From IMG/VR virus record IMGVR_UViG_3300007512_000001, positions 62,001 to 126,000 of that record: DNA of 64,000 nt; one strand, written 5' to 3'. The translations under genes were made by a program, and so were the position numbers. Below the pieces are notes generated by a model. The model saw only the letters and a program-made list of their open reading frames with translations, did no database searches and was not told the DNA's origin. The DNA is from a virus. Positions 53,669 to 62,754 of the stretch are shown here, piece after piece (the first letter of the stretch is position 1; each line of letters starts with the position of its first letter).

Positions 53669-54841
53669 ATGTCAGAACTATTAAATGAAAACTGGAGTGA
53701 AACTAAAGACGCACTATTAGAAGGTCTTTCAGGTTCAACTCGTAGTACAATGGCAGTAACTCTAGAGAATACAAAAGGCTATTTGACAGAGGCTGCTACA
53801 GCCGGCGCATCAACATCAGGTAATGTTGCTACACTTAACCGCGTAATTTTACCAGTAATCCGCCGCGTAATGCCATCAGTAATTGCTAACGAAATCGTTG
53901 GTGTTCAACCAATGGCAGGTCCAGTAGGACAAATTCACACATTGAGAGTACGTTACGCTGATGCATTCACAGGTAACGCAGGTGGTAACACAACAGCAGG
54001 CGAAGAAGCATTAAGCCCATTCAAAGTTGCTGAAGGTTACTCAGGTAACGTTGCATCTGCTGATACAGCAGGTTCAACATCTGCTAACGAAGGCACAGGC
54101 GGTAACCGTCTAAGCATCCAAATCTTGAAGCAACCAGTTGAAGCAAAGACACGTAAGCTATCAGCACGTTGGACTTTCGAAGCTGCTCAAGATGCTAACT
54201 CAATGCACGGTATTGACATGGAAGCAGAAATCATGTCAGCACTAGCACAAGAAATTACTGCAGAAATTGATCAAGAGATCCTACGTTCACTACGTAGTAT
54301 CGCAACAGCAGGTGATCCATATGATCAAAACGCAGTATCAGGTACAGCAACATACGTTGGTGACGAGCACGCCGCTCTAGCAGTTCTAATGAACCGCGCA
54401 GCCAACACAATTGCACAACGCACACGTCGTGGTGCAGGTAACTGGGCAGTCGTTTCACCACAAGCACTAACAGTTATCCAATCCGCTTCAACAAGTGCAT
54501 TTGCACGTACAACAGAAGGTTCATTCGAAGCACCAGTTAACCAAAAGATGGTTGGCACACTAAATGGTACAATGAAGATCTATGTTGATACATACGCAGC
54601 TGATGATACAGCAGTACTAGTAGGCTACAAGGGTTCAAGCGAAGCAGACGCAGCTGCTTTCTACTGCCCATACATTCCTCTAATGTCATCTGGTACAGTA
54701 CTAGATCCAGATACATTCGAGCCAGTCGTAGGCTTCATGACACGTTATGGTTATGTTGCACTAACAAACACAGCATCATCACTAGGTAATGCTGGCGACT
54801 ACCTACAAACAATTGCAGTATCAAACCTATCATTTGCATAA
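53669..54841 (+). CDS. 23: Major capsid protein gp23
   Basis: The 390-residue protein is a short form of gp23 (T4: 521). It begins MSELLNENWSETKDALLEGL and shows conserved capsid blocks such as RVILPVIRRVMPSVIANEIVGVQPM, then GPVGQIHTLRVRYAD, KTRKLSARWTFEAAQDANSMHGIDME, AQEITAEIDQEILRSL, and AFYCPYIPLM followed by TFEPVVGFMTRYG. It forms the hexamers of the head and is processed by gp21. Codon use is enriched in cytosine-ending codons compared with neighbours, as for a very highly expressed gene. A strong terminator follows. Confidence 0.96.
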   Translation: MSELLNENWSETKDALLEGLSGSTRSTMAVTLENTKGYLTEAATAGASTSGNVATLNRVILPVIRRVMPSVIANEIVGVQPMAGPVGQIHTLRVRYADAFTGNAGGNTTAGEEALSPFKVAEGYSGNVASADTAGSTSANEGTGGNRLSIQILKQPVEAKTRKLSARWTFEAAQDANSMHGIDMEAEIMSALAQEITAEIDQEILRSLRSIATAGDPYDQNAVSGTATYVGDEHAALAVLMNRAANTIAQRTRRGAGNWAVVSPQALTVIQSASTSAFARTTEGSFEAPVNQKMVGTLNGTMKIYVDTYAADDTAVLVGYKGSSEADAAAFYCPYIPLMSSGTVLDPDTFEPVVGFMTRYGYVALTNTASSLGNAGDYLQTIAVSNLSFA

Positions 54842-54864
54842 GGTTTAGAATTTTTTGTAAAGAT

Positions 54865-54890
54865 AACCCCCCATTATTTGGGGGGTTTTT
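54865..54890 (+). terminator. Rho-independent terminator after gp23
   Basis: AACCCCCC (54865-54872) pairs with GGGGGGTT around a 7-base loop, followed directly by a T-run to 54890. A textbook terminator closing the head operon. Confidence 0.95.
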
Positions 54891-54993
54891 CTTGACTAAA
54901 TAGTAATGCTTACTAATGGGTAGTAAGTTTATGGGGATTAACCTTCCTCGTAGCGGTTAAAACCCGCAACGGACTTCTAAAAGGAGAAATAAA

Positions 54994-55455
54994 ATGGGTA
55001 GACCACTTAATAAAAGATACTTCGGTGTCGCGGGCGTAGGCCCAACAGCCGGCGGTAACGAAATCAAAGTTAACTTTAACAGCGGCGGCGGTGTTAAAGA
55101 AGGTTATATTGTTAAACAAAAAGCAAGTAAACGTTTTGTTGTTGAAGAAATCGAAACAGCAGGATTACATACTTGTACTTTAACTTGGGATGATTTACCA
55201 GCAAACCTAGCATCAGGTGAGATGTCAATTTCATTTAAAATGGATGATGGTGAAACATACCTAGCAAGTAAAATTTCTGGCCGTACAGCAACATTAGCAG
55301 CTCCGACTGCTACAGGTTCAAACGCATATGATGGCAGTAAAGTTCCATGGAACTTCACAGTAGATCTAACAGACGGTGCGGCACAAGTCGAGGAAGCAGG
55401 CGACGACAATACACTAGTCGGTGTAGACGACGACGATTGGACAGAAGACGCTTAA
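54994..55455 (+). CDS. Virion structural protein (153 residues)
   Basis: The 153-residue protein has AAAAGGAG before its ATG and is flanked by terminators on both sides, so it is a single-gene unit. It begins MGRPLNKRYFGVAGVG, is Gly- and Ser-rich, beta-strand-like, and ends with an acidic stretch (DDNTLVGVDDDDWTEDA). High-expression-like codon choice and the position after gp23 suggest a capsid decoration or other abundant structural role, but I know no family. Confidence 0.6.
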   Translation: MGRPLNKRYFGVAGVGPTAGGNEIKVNFNSGGGVKEGYIVKQKASKRFVVEEIETAGLHTCTLTWDDLPANLASGEMSISFKMDDGETYLASKISGRTATLAAPTATGSNAYDGSKVPWNFTVDLTDGAAQVEEAGDDNTLVGVDDDDWTEDA

Positions 55456-55480
55456 TTGATATTCTTACGATCAATACAGG

Positions 55481-55502
55481 AAAGGGGCCATCGGCCCCTT
55501 TT
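55481..55502 (+). terminator. Rho-independent terminator
   Basis: AAAGGGGCC (55481-55489) pairs with GGCCCCTTT around ATC, with T residues at the 3' side. It ends the small structural gene 26 bases after its stop. Confidence 0.92.
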
Positions 55503-55517
55503 CTATTCTAAAATTTG

Positions 55518-55525
55518 TATAAATA
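55518..55525 (+). promoter_or_regulatory. Late promoter TATAAATA
   Basis: Exact TATAAATA, 25 bases before the ATG at 55550, directly after a terminator. It starts the second fibre cluster. Confidence 0.8.
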
Positions 55526-55549
55526 ATATAACATTGGAAATCACGAAAT

Positions 55550-56431
55550 ATGGCAAAGGAATTAAGAGTTAACAGCGATTATAATATCAACGTTGGTTCA
55601 AATGATGTTAATATTACAGCAGATGCATTTCAAGTAACAGGCAATTTAGTTGTTACTGGAACTACTACCACGGTTAATACAACAGATTTAGACATTCAAG
55701 ATAATACAATTGTATTAAACAAGAATGAATCAGGAGCAGGTGTTACGCTTGGAACAGCAGGTGTTGTAATTGAAAGAGGCACTTCTGACGATACATCATT
55801 GATTTGGAATGAAACTACAGACAAATGGAGTTTTAAACTCGGCTCGGGATTAGCAGACTTAGAAGCACTTTCTGTTACAACAACAGGTGATTTAACTGTT
55901 AATGGTGTTACTATTAGCGACATATTAGATGAAGATAATATGGCAAGTGATAGTGCTACTGCTTTAGCAACACAACAATCTATCAAAGCATATGTAGATA
56001 CTGCGGCAGGGTCACCAACCCCAGGTGGTGCTAATACTAATATTCAATATAATAATAGTGGAACTCTTGCTGGTAGTTCAAACATTGTATTTGATAATGG
56101 AACAAATGCTGTTACTATAACAGGTGAACTTAGTGTAGATAATATTAATATTAATGCAAATGATATTATTTCATCTAACACAAATGGTAATATTACTCTT
56201 ACGCCAAATGGAACGGGTAATATTGTATTATCCAAAGCGGCCAGCGTTTCAGTACAGTTAGATTTTACTGATCAAGGCGGTGATCCAGGTGCTACAGTAT
56301 CTGTTAATAAAATTTATTCCAAAACACCAAGCGGTGGTGGCACAGGACTATATTTCGTAAATAACACAACAAGTGGAGAAATGATAAGTAAGAGTAAAGC
56401 AATTGCTTATGCTTTAGTATTTGGTGGATAA
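55550..56431 (+). CDS. Fibre-like virion protein (293 residues)
   Basis: The 293-residue product is beta-rich with repeats of the type GNLVVTGTTTTVNTTDLDIQDNTIVLNK. That segment closely matches TTTTINTNNLLVEDPLIVLSKN in the leftward fibre gene at 12266..13807, so the two clusters share this building block. LATQQSIKAYVDTAAG near residue 150 is a common fibre shaft motif. No enzyme motif is present. It is the first gene of the right-hand fibre operon, 4 bases before the next. Confidence 0.65.
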   Translation: MAKELRVNSDYNINVGSNDVNITADAFQVTGNLVVTGTTTTVNTTDLDIQDNTIVLNKNESGAGVTLGTAGVVIERGTSDDTSLIWNETTDKWSFKLGSGLADLEALSVTTTGDLTVNGVTISDILDEDNMASDSATALATQQSIKAYVDTAAGSPTPGGANTNIQYNNSGTLAGSSNIVFDNGTNAVTITGELSVDNININANDIISSNTNGNITLTPNGTGNIVLSKAASVSVQLDFTDQGGDPGATVSVNKIYSKTPSGGGTGLYFVNNTTSGEMISKSKAIAYALVFGG

Positions 56432-56434
56432 TTT

Positions 56435-56833
56435 ATGGCAGTCACAATAACAAATGTAACAAACAATTCTTCAACAGCAATTTTTACTGCATCAGGCAAT
56501 GTTGCTGTTACAGATATAATTATTTTTAATACGGATAGTCACGCCGACTCATTTTTTAATTGGGCATTGAATTTAGTTCCCAGCGGTGACTCTGTAACAG
56601 TTAATAATTTATTATATGATTCATCCAAAGCGGGAGGTTTTGCAGTTCCTATCTCTACTGGATCAAATTTACATGTAAACACTATAACAGGATTTACTGC
56701 CAATAAGTGGCTATTAACAAATGGTGATAAATTTTATATTGATTTAGATGATGCAAGTAACTCATCTACCAATTGGTCTGGTTCGCCGGCGACAGTACCT
56801 GTAAATGTTTTTGTTAACTATATGAGTTTATAA
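56435..56833 (+). CDS. Small fibre-cluster structural protein (132 residues)
   Basis: The 132-residue protein is Ser/Thr/Asn-rich and beta-strand-like, starting MAVTITNVTNNSSTAIFTASG. No recognised domain. It is placed 3 bases after one fibre gene and 4 bases before another. A structural partner, such as a short fibre subunit, is likely from context only. Confidence 0.55.
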   Translation: MAVTITNVTNNSSTAIFTASGNVAVTDIIIFNTDSHADSFFNWALNLVPSGDSVTVNNLLYDSSKAGGFAVPISTGSNLHVNTITGFTANKWLLTNGDKFYIDLDDASNSSTNWSGSPATVPVNVFVNYMSL

Positions 56834-56837
56834 TATT

Positions 56838-57269
56838 ATGCCATTTGATCGTACAAATCCAGAATACTTTACTCAGGAATTATTCAATCTTGGTGGAACA
56901 AATGCCATACGAATTCCTATAGGAACTACGAATCAACGACCAGGATCTGCTATAGCAGACTCTGGGATGGTTAGATTTAATGTCACAACAGGTGGATTAG
57001 AAACATATCATTTAGGCACTTGGAATCAAATAAGAATTAACGGCACTACGACTATTACTAAAGATACAGACACTGGCGATGGCTCAACAACGGCATTTAA
57101 TATGTTATCCTCTGCGCCTGCTGACGAAAACAATATTCTTATTTTTATTAATAACATTTTCCAAGAACCAGATTCTGCTTACACAGTATCAGGAACAACT
57201 ATTACATTTACATCTGCCCCGCCTAACAGTCATGTTATTGTAGCATTAAGCGGATTCGACACAGTTTAA
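56838..57269 (+). CDS. Small fibre-cluster structural protein with GDGSTTAF module (143 residues)
   Basis: The N-terminus reads RTNPEYFTQELFNLGG and IPIGTTNQRPGSAIADSGMVRFN, the latter a fibre motif (QRPG...G-x-x-R-F/Y-N) also found in the 60768 gene. The second half is the module GDGSTTAFNMLSS followed by IFINNIFQEPDSAYTVSG and TITFTSAPP. The same module recurs in the 425-residue fibre and in the giant baseplate protein. Probably an adhesin or fibre connector. Confidence 0.6.
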   Translation: MPFDRTNPEYFTQELFNLGGTNAIRIPIGTTNQRPGSAIADSGMVRFNVTTGGLETYHLGTWNQIRINGTTTITKDTDTGDGSTTAFNMLSSAPADENNILIFINNIFQEPDSAYTVSGTTITFTSAPPNSHVIVALSGFDTV

Positions 57270-57282
57270 TAATTAAACTCTA

Positions 57283-57290
57283 TATAAATA
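57283..57290 (+). promoter_or_regulatory. Late promoter TATAAATA
   Basis: Exact TATAAATA, 32 bases before the ATG of the 1,148-residue fibre gene, with GGAG between them. Confidence 0.8.
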
Positions 57291-57321
57291 CGGTATAAAG
57301 TATTTTTAAACGGAGAATAAT

Positions 57322-60300
57322 ATGGCTATAGGTCGCGTCTCGGGACCAATGTTACAACCAAATCTAGTCAGACAAGGCACTGACTTGGCATTTGAAACAG
57401 ACTTATTATATCTAGATGTAACTAACTCACGTATTGGTATTAACGAAGCTGCCCCGGGGTACTCGTTGGATATTGCCGGCGATCTACAAGTTGGTAACAT
57501 TGAAATTGATACCAATACAATCACTACAACAAATACAAATGGTAATTTAATACTAAATGCTAACGGCACGGGTATTATTTCTGTTTCTAGTAAAGTAGTT
57601 GAAGATGTAGCAACTCCGGTAGCAGGTACAGATGCGGCAAACAAAGCATATGTAGATACTCAAATAGCAGGCCTAGGCGGTGGCACACTTACATTAGGTA
57701 CACCAACAGATGGCAGCTTAACAACGTGCAGTGCGTATTTAGATTGGACATCGTCTACATTAGTTGTAGATGCTATTGATGATTTAAACGAAGTTGTTGA
57801 AAACATTCGTAATAGTACTTTTGTTAAGGAAGTAGACTTTACTGCTGACCAAACAGTAGGTGGTGCAGGACTTGTTGTAACACTAACTATTACTGCCACA
57901 GGAAACGCAAATAGATACACTATTGATTGGGGCGATGGTAACACAACAACAGGAACAACAGACAGTACTCCAACACATACATATAGTTCTAACGTAGGAT
58001 CACCATTTGATGTAGAGGTCACTGCATATAACAATAGTGGCTGTGGAACAGGAAGCACCGCAACTAAATTAAGAGCGGGATATATTATTATCTATACTGC
58101 TAACCCGGTTGTTAGTTTTGCCGCATATGCCGCTTCATCAGGCGGTAGTCCAATTACATATTGGGATGACGGTGACCAAGTTTACTTTGATAATAATACA
58201 ACAAACATTGGCGGTGCTACAATTCAATACACTTGGGATTGGGACGATGGTAGTAGCGACAATGTTATTTCAAGTGATAGTGCCGCAGGTGGTTCTGCCG
58301 GCGCAAGACTTGACCATACGTTTACGGAAATTTCAGAACAAGAAATAACAAGAACAGTTATACTAACACTAGACAGTCATAATACTGCTGATCCATCAGT
58401 AATACCAACTAGTGACAATGTCGCATATAAAATTTATGACACACATACTCCTGAAGTATCATTAAGTGCGACAACAGGTATTAACGAAGAAAGTACTAGT
58501 GGATTACCGATTACCTTTACTAATAATACTGAAGCAACAATTGGCAGTTATGCAACATATGGTATTCAATATGAATACCAATGGGGCGATGGAACTTCAG
58601 ATACAACAGTAAATGTTGGTACAGGCGGAAGTGGTGACACTGGTAACACTATTAGTCACACGTTTGCGTTGAGTCCAAGCGACCAAGCATCAGGAACAGC
58701 AAGAAATTATACTGGTAACTTGAGAGTTATTAGTAATCATACAAGTAGTCCATTTATTAGTTCTAACTTTACAGTTCACGTTGAACCAGATGTTAGAGCA
58801 AACATTGCGGCCACAGCAGTAACAACAAGTGATAGATCTGGTGACAATCAATATGACATTTATGATTACACAGACTACAATGGAAATAATAGAGCATTAG
58901 TAAGAGCAACAAACACATCACAAAACGCAGATGATTATGTATATAATTGGGGTGATGGTAGTACAAACGACACTCCTACTGAAGATGGTGTAAGTGCTGG
59001 TTCTATAGGCGCAACATTAGATCATGATTATGCAGGTGAATCAGCAGGCAATTACACATTAGCCTTTACAGCAAACGGAACTCCTGATTTAACATTACAG
59101 TCAGATTCAGATTCAAGTATTGTGTTCCAAATGAATGCAACGCCATCTGCACCAGCGAATTTGAGTACTAAATCGCTAACGTTGAGTGATTCATACCAAG
59201 GCTCAAGTCCAAAACTTTGTGCTGGATTTGCAGATAACAGTACGAGTAATCCATTGGTTGCGGGCGCGGCGTTGACTACAACTACAGCAAGACGATATAC
59301 AAGTGGCACAATTGACACAAATGTTATTGCTAATGCTTACAATGGTTTGAGTGGAACACTAACTGCAACTGTTAACGGCGTTGATAAAGGTAATAAAACA
59401 TTTACAACAGCATTGAACGAGAATGGAACATTTACCTCGCTTGTTGTAAGTGACCAACGTGATGCTAACGACACAATTAGTTCAGCAACTTATCCAACAG
59501 GATTTTATCAAACGTTTGATGCCAAAATTACGCAAGCACTTGCAAGTTATACAGTAGGTGTAAATGACGAAAGATTAGAACACAGTGCAACAGGTAATAC
59601 AAACTATGTTTCTGTTGTATATGATGATATAACAGCAACGCCTACTATAGATGATTCTGGCACATTGTCTGAAGGAACTGGCGGCACAAAAAGATATGTT
59701 TCTGGTATACCATATTATAACACAGGAAGTCCAACACTTACTTTAACTGGTGTACAGGTTAGTGATTTAACAGGACAAGCCTACCGAGATACGTCATCAG
59801 TCGTTGAAGTAGATAACGGAACAAACCAAGAAAGTACAAGTAGCGCGGCAACTACTAATTCAAACTATACTTACGCACAAATTGATGGTGCAAGTTCAAT
59901 GCTAACAGGCGGTATACCAAATGCTGATACTGGCGTTGCGTCTGCATACACGATAGGATCTCTTTCAGTACCTATTACAACAAGTAGCGTAAGAACAGTT
60001 GACAGAGTAAAAGTAAGAGCATCCAACTGTAACGGAACAAGTAGTTATGTTGAAAACACAACTAATATTCAAGTACACAGATCATCACAGAGTGGTATTG
60101 TTGAACAGACCATTGCTGTAGCAGATAGTTTAGGCAACGGCACGTATACAGATGATGGCAAACGTGTATTTGATTTTAATGCCGACACAACAAACACACC
60201 TAGTTTTAACGGTGCAACAAATTTTTATACTAACGATTTATATTCTGAAAATAGTGATCCAGGTGTTAGTGGAACAAAAGAAGCAACAATTAGACTTGGT

Positions 60301-60768
60301 GTTTTAAAATACGATGTAACAGATTATAGTTCAGGCTTCCTACCAGTAGGACCTGATCGTAGTGCTGATACGGGAACACAATACTTTACATTTGCTTTCC
60401 GTAGACAAGTTGTTGCTAACTTTGATATTAACATTACATCAAGTTCAGGCATAAGTGGATTATGGATTGCCGCACCAGGCACTGCAATTGATAGTGCTAG
60501 TGGACTAAATGGATGGATAGATTCAAGTACAACATATGGTGGTAGTGGTGTTCCGGGCAGTGATACAGGCAATGGCGGTAACGGCAGTAATGGCTGTGCG
60601 TTTACATCAGGTGACAGAATTGCAACAGGCACATCACTAAGTGGTGGCTATACAATGACACTTGGCTCAGAGAATATGTCCAATGCTACAGGCAATGTCG
60701 TATTGGTAAGAATAGCACTAGCAAGCGGTGAATCAGTGACTGCGATAAGCATAGGGGAGGCTTCATAA
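57322..60768 (+). CDS. Large fibre/adhesin with four PKD-like domains (1,148 residues)
   Basis: The N-terminal 110 residues have a fibre shaft pattern (LDVTNSRIGINEAAPGYSLDI, DAANKAYVDTQIAGLGG). Four PKD-like domains follow, marked by a WGDG or WDDG turn near residues 202, 305, 419 and 543, each with a later H-T-F/Y or DHDY element, spaced by about 103-124 residues. The rest is a beta-rich Ser/Thr/Gly tail. PKD domains are Ig-like folds used in surface binding, often to polysaccharide. This points to a long receptor-binding fibre. It has its own late promoter and overlaps the next gene by TAATG. Confidence 0.72.
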   Translation: MAIGRVSGPMLQPNLVRQGTDLAFETDLLYLDVTNSRIGINEAAPGYSLDIAGDLQVGNIEIDTNTITTTNTNGNLILNANGTGIISVSSKVVEDVATPVAGTDAANKAYVDTQIAGLGGGTLTLGTPTDGSLTTCSAYLDWTSSTLVVDAIDDLNEVVENIRNSTFVKEVDFTADQTVGGAGLVVTLTITATGNANRYTIDWGDGNTTTGTTDSTPTHTYSSNVGSPFDVEVTAYNNSGCGTGSTATKLRAGYIIIYTANPVVSFAAYAASSGGSPITYWDDGDQVYFDNNTTNIGGATIQYTWDWDDGSSDNVISSDSAAGGSAGARLDHTFTEISEQEITRTVILTLDSHNTADPSVIPTSDNVAYKIYDTHTPEVSLSATTGINEESTSGLPITFTNNTEATIGSYATYGIQYEYQWGDGTSDTTVNVGTGGSGDTGNTISHTFALSPSDQASGTARNYTGNLRVISNHTSSPFISSNFTVHVEPDVRANIAATAVTTSDRSGDNQYDIYDYTDYNGNNRALVRATNTSQNADDYVYNWGDGSTNDTPTEDGVSAGSIGATLDHDYAGESAGNYTLAFTANGTPDLTLQSDSDSSIVFQMNATPSAPANLSTKSLTLSDSYQGSSPKLCAGFADNSTSNPLVAGAALTTTTARRYTSGTIDTNVIANAYNGLSGTLTATVNGVDKGNKTFTTALNENGTFTSLVVSDQRDANDTISSATYPTGFYQTFDAKITQALASYTVGVNDERLEHSATGNTNYVSVVYDDITATPTIDDSGTLSEGTGGTKRYVSGIPYYNTGSPTLTLTGVQVSDLTGQAYRDTSSVVEVDNGTNQESTSSAATTNSNYTYAQIDGASSMLTGGIPNADTGVASAYTIGSLSVPITTSSVRTVDRVKVRASNCNGTSSYVENTTNIQVHRSSQSGIVEQTIAVADSLGNGTYTDDGKRVFDFNADTTNTPSFNGATNFYTNDLYSENSDPGVSGTKEATIRLGVLKYDVTDYSSGFLPVGPDRSADTGTQYFTFAFRRQVVANFDINITSSSGISGLWIAAPGTAIDSASGLNGWIDSSTTYGGSGVPGSDTGNGGNGSNGCAFTSGDRIATGTSLSGGYTMTLGSENMSNATGNVVLVRIALASGESVTAISIGEAS

Positions 60769-62045
60769 TGGCCATTTCAGATAGCCAAAAAATTGACTAC
60801 CTATGGAAAAAACTAGGTTACGGTGCTACCAAAACAGATACAAACGCACTTAAAAAGGCGCCTAACGAAGCGATTTCAAGTTCGTTGTTGCTACGTGGCG
60901 ACAAAGTTTGGAAGGAGGCTTCAAGTATTCCTAGCACAATACCAGGATCAAGCTCCGAGGTTGTAACTGTATACACGACAAGTGCCCCACAAGAATGCAC
61001 AGAAGATATTACATCAACAGCGAATAGAACTTGGAAAACAGGACTAACAGATTGGATATCACCTGAAATTGGTTCAACATACCAAGTAAAAGCTTATATA
61101 CACACTAGCAGTAGTGCTGGATCTGCCGCGTCTGGAGGCACACAGGTATTTGCTACAGGTTCTGGTAATAACGACGAATGGTTTTTTGATTATCAAAGTG
61201 GCGTATTACACTTTATTAGTACAAACTTGCCTAATGGCGTAAGTTTTACAGGCAAGAGTGTTTATATTAGTGGTGCGAGATACACAGGTGACTTTGGCGT
61301 AGGCGGTGACTTGGGAGATTTTACATTCTCAACAAATGTAATGTCAACAAGCACAACAAACGGTAATATACAAATTGATCCAGATGGAACAGGACAATTA
61401 CAAATTGTAGGCACAAATTCTATAGCAATGCCAAATGGCACCACAGCACAACGACCAGGATCACCATCAGCGGGCGATTTTCGTTATAACAGCACTAGTA
61501 ATAAAATGGAATACTATAATGGTACTTCTTGGGTTGATTTAGAAGCAAGTAATTATGCATTAGTATCAAGTGACTCATTTACTGGCGACGGTACAACAAC
61601 TGCATTTACACTGAGTTCGTCAGCAACAACAAACGGTACTATCGTTAATATTAACGGTGCTTTACAACAACCTACATCAGCATATAGTGTAAGTGGCACA
61701 ACGCTTACAATGGTAGAAGCACCACACACTGATGACATTGTAGAAGTAAGAATTTTTAGTACTTCATTAATTAGTACACAAAATTTAATTGCGGATGCTG
61801 ATAATGATACAAGAATAAGAGTAGAAGCAAGTACTGACGAAGATACAATTCGTTTTGCGACAGCCGGTACCGAAGTTGCTACGATGACTACTGGTGCAAC
61901 AGTTTTTGCTAATGCGGTACAATTAGCAAGCATGACAACAACACAAAGAAACTCATTATCGGCTGCCAACGGTATGATTATTTACAATACTACAGATAAC
62001 AAATTCCAAGGCTATGAAAATGGATCTTGGGCAGACTTAATATAA
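60768..62045 (+). CDS. Tail fibre-like protein (425 residues)
   Basis: The protein starts with IDYLWKKLGYGATKTDTNALK, a conserved fibre N-terminus in T4-type marine phages, then NEAISSSLLLRGDKVW. Later it has TTAQRPGSPSAGDFRYNSTSNK and MEYYNGTSWVDLE, then the GDGTTTAF module, and ends with TTQRNSLSAANGMIIYNTTDNK and a YENGSWADL tip. This repeat is used in many fibre shafts and tips. Its start overlaps the stop of the PKD protein, so the two are probably made in step. Confidence 0.65.
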   Translation: MAISDSQKIDYLWKKLGYGATKTDTNALKKAPNEAISSSLLLRGDKVWKEASSIPSTIPGSSSEVVTVYTTSAPQECTEDITSTANRTWKTGLTDWISPEIGSTYQVKAYIHTSSSAGSAASGGTQVFATGSGNNDEWFFDYQSGVLHFISTNLPNGVSFTGKSVYISGARYTGDFGVGGDLGDFTFSTNVMSTSTTNGNIQIDPDGTGQLQIVGTNSIAMPNGTTAQRPGSPSAGDFRYNSTSNKMEYYNGTSWVDLEASNYALVSSDSFTGDGTTTAFTLSSSATTNGTIVNINGALQQPTSAYSVSGTTLTMVEAPHTDDIVEVRIFSTSLISTQNLIADADNDTRIRVEASTDEDTIRFATAGTEVATMTTGATVFANAVQLASMTTTQRNSLSAANGMIIYNTTDNKFQGYENGSWADLI

Positions 62046-62070
62046 GTTAATAAAAATATTTAAATGTTCT

Positions 62071-62754
62071 ATGATAAAAGAATTCTACTTACAAAATAAA
62101 GACAAAGTATGGAATTACGAACCGATTCCAAGTGACAAAGATCCTGTCAATTGGGTTAATTGGGAATGTAAATATCCATGGTTAAAACTACAAATAGATG
62201 CCCCGTTTAAAGAAATGCTTGAAGAAGCAAAGAACATAAAACATATGTTTGTAGAACATCGCGATGATCAGTCACAAGGCTGGAAAAGTATTTGTTTACA
62301 CGGAATTGATGATCACATAACTGGACCACCGCAAGATCATGGCTATAGCAACGACACTCTTAGAGTGTGGACAAACGCATCTAATCATTGTCCTATAACA
62401 ACAAATTATTTTAAAAATACATTTCCTTTTAGTGCATATGATAGATTAAGAATTATGTTACTTGAGCCCGGCGGATATGTTGATGTGCATTATGACGGAC
62501 TTAGAGAAGATAATCCTAGTAGAGCAGTTAACTTCAGCCTTAATCACCCAAAAGACTGTCATCTAATTACAGAAAATGGAATAGTTCCATTTGAAAACAC
62601 AGGCAGTATAATTCATTTTAACATTGCATATGACCATTGTGTTATAAACAATAGTAGTGAAGATAGATATCATATTATTGTACATGGTGCAGAAACAGAT
62701 CAATTTAATAATATTGTTTTAACCAGTTATGAAAGTCAAATTAATATTGCTTAG
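62071..62754 (+). CDS. 2-oxoglutarate/Fe(II) oxygenase, Asp/Asn hydroxylase-like
   Basis: The 227-residue protein shows the Fe-binding facial triad of the aspartyl/asparaginyl beta-hydroxylase type: VHYDG (His140, Asp142) and AYDHCVIN (His near 189), followed by RYHIIVHG with the 2-oxoglutarate-binding Arg near 199. RLRIMLLEPGGYV precedes the first His, as usual in this family. Enzymes of this type hydroxylate protein side chains or small molecules. It lies 25 bases after the fibre genes on the same strand, so fibre modification is one possibility, inferred from place only. The next gene overlaps it by 26 bases. Confidence 0.72.
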   Translation: MIKEFYLQNKDKVWNYEPIPSDKDPVNWVNWECKYPWLKLQIDAPFKEMLEEAKNIKHMFVEHRDDQSQGWKSICLHGIDDHITGPPQDHGYSNDTLRVWTNASNHCPITTNYFKNTFPFSAYDRLRIMLLEPGGYVDVHYDGLREDNPSRAVNFSLNHPKDCHLITENGIVPFENTGSIIHFNIAYDHCVINNSSEDRYHIIVHGAETDQFNNIVLTSYESQINIA

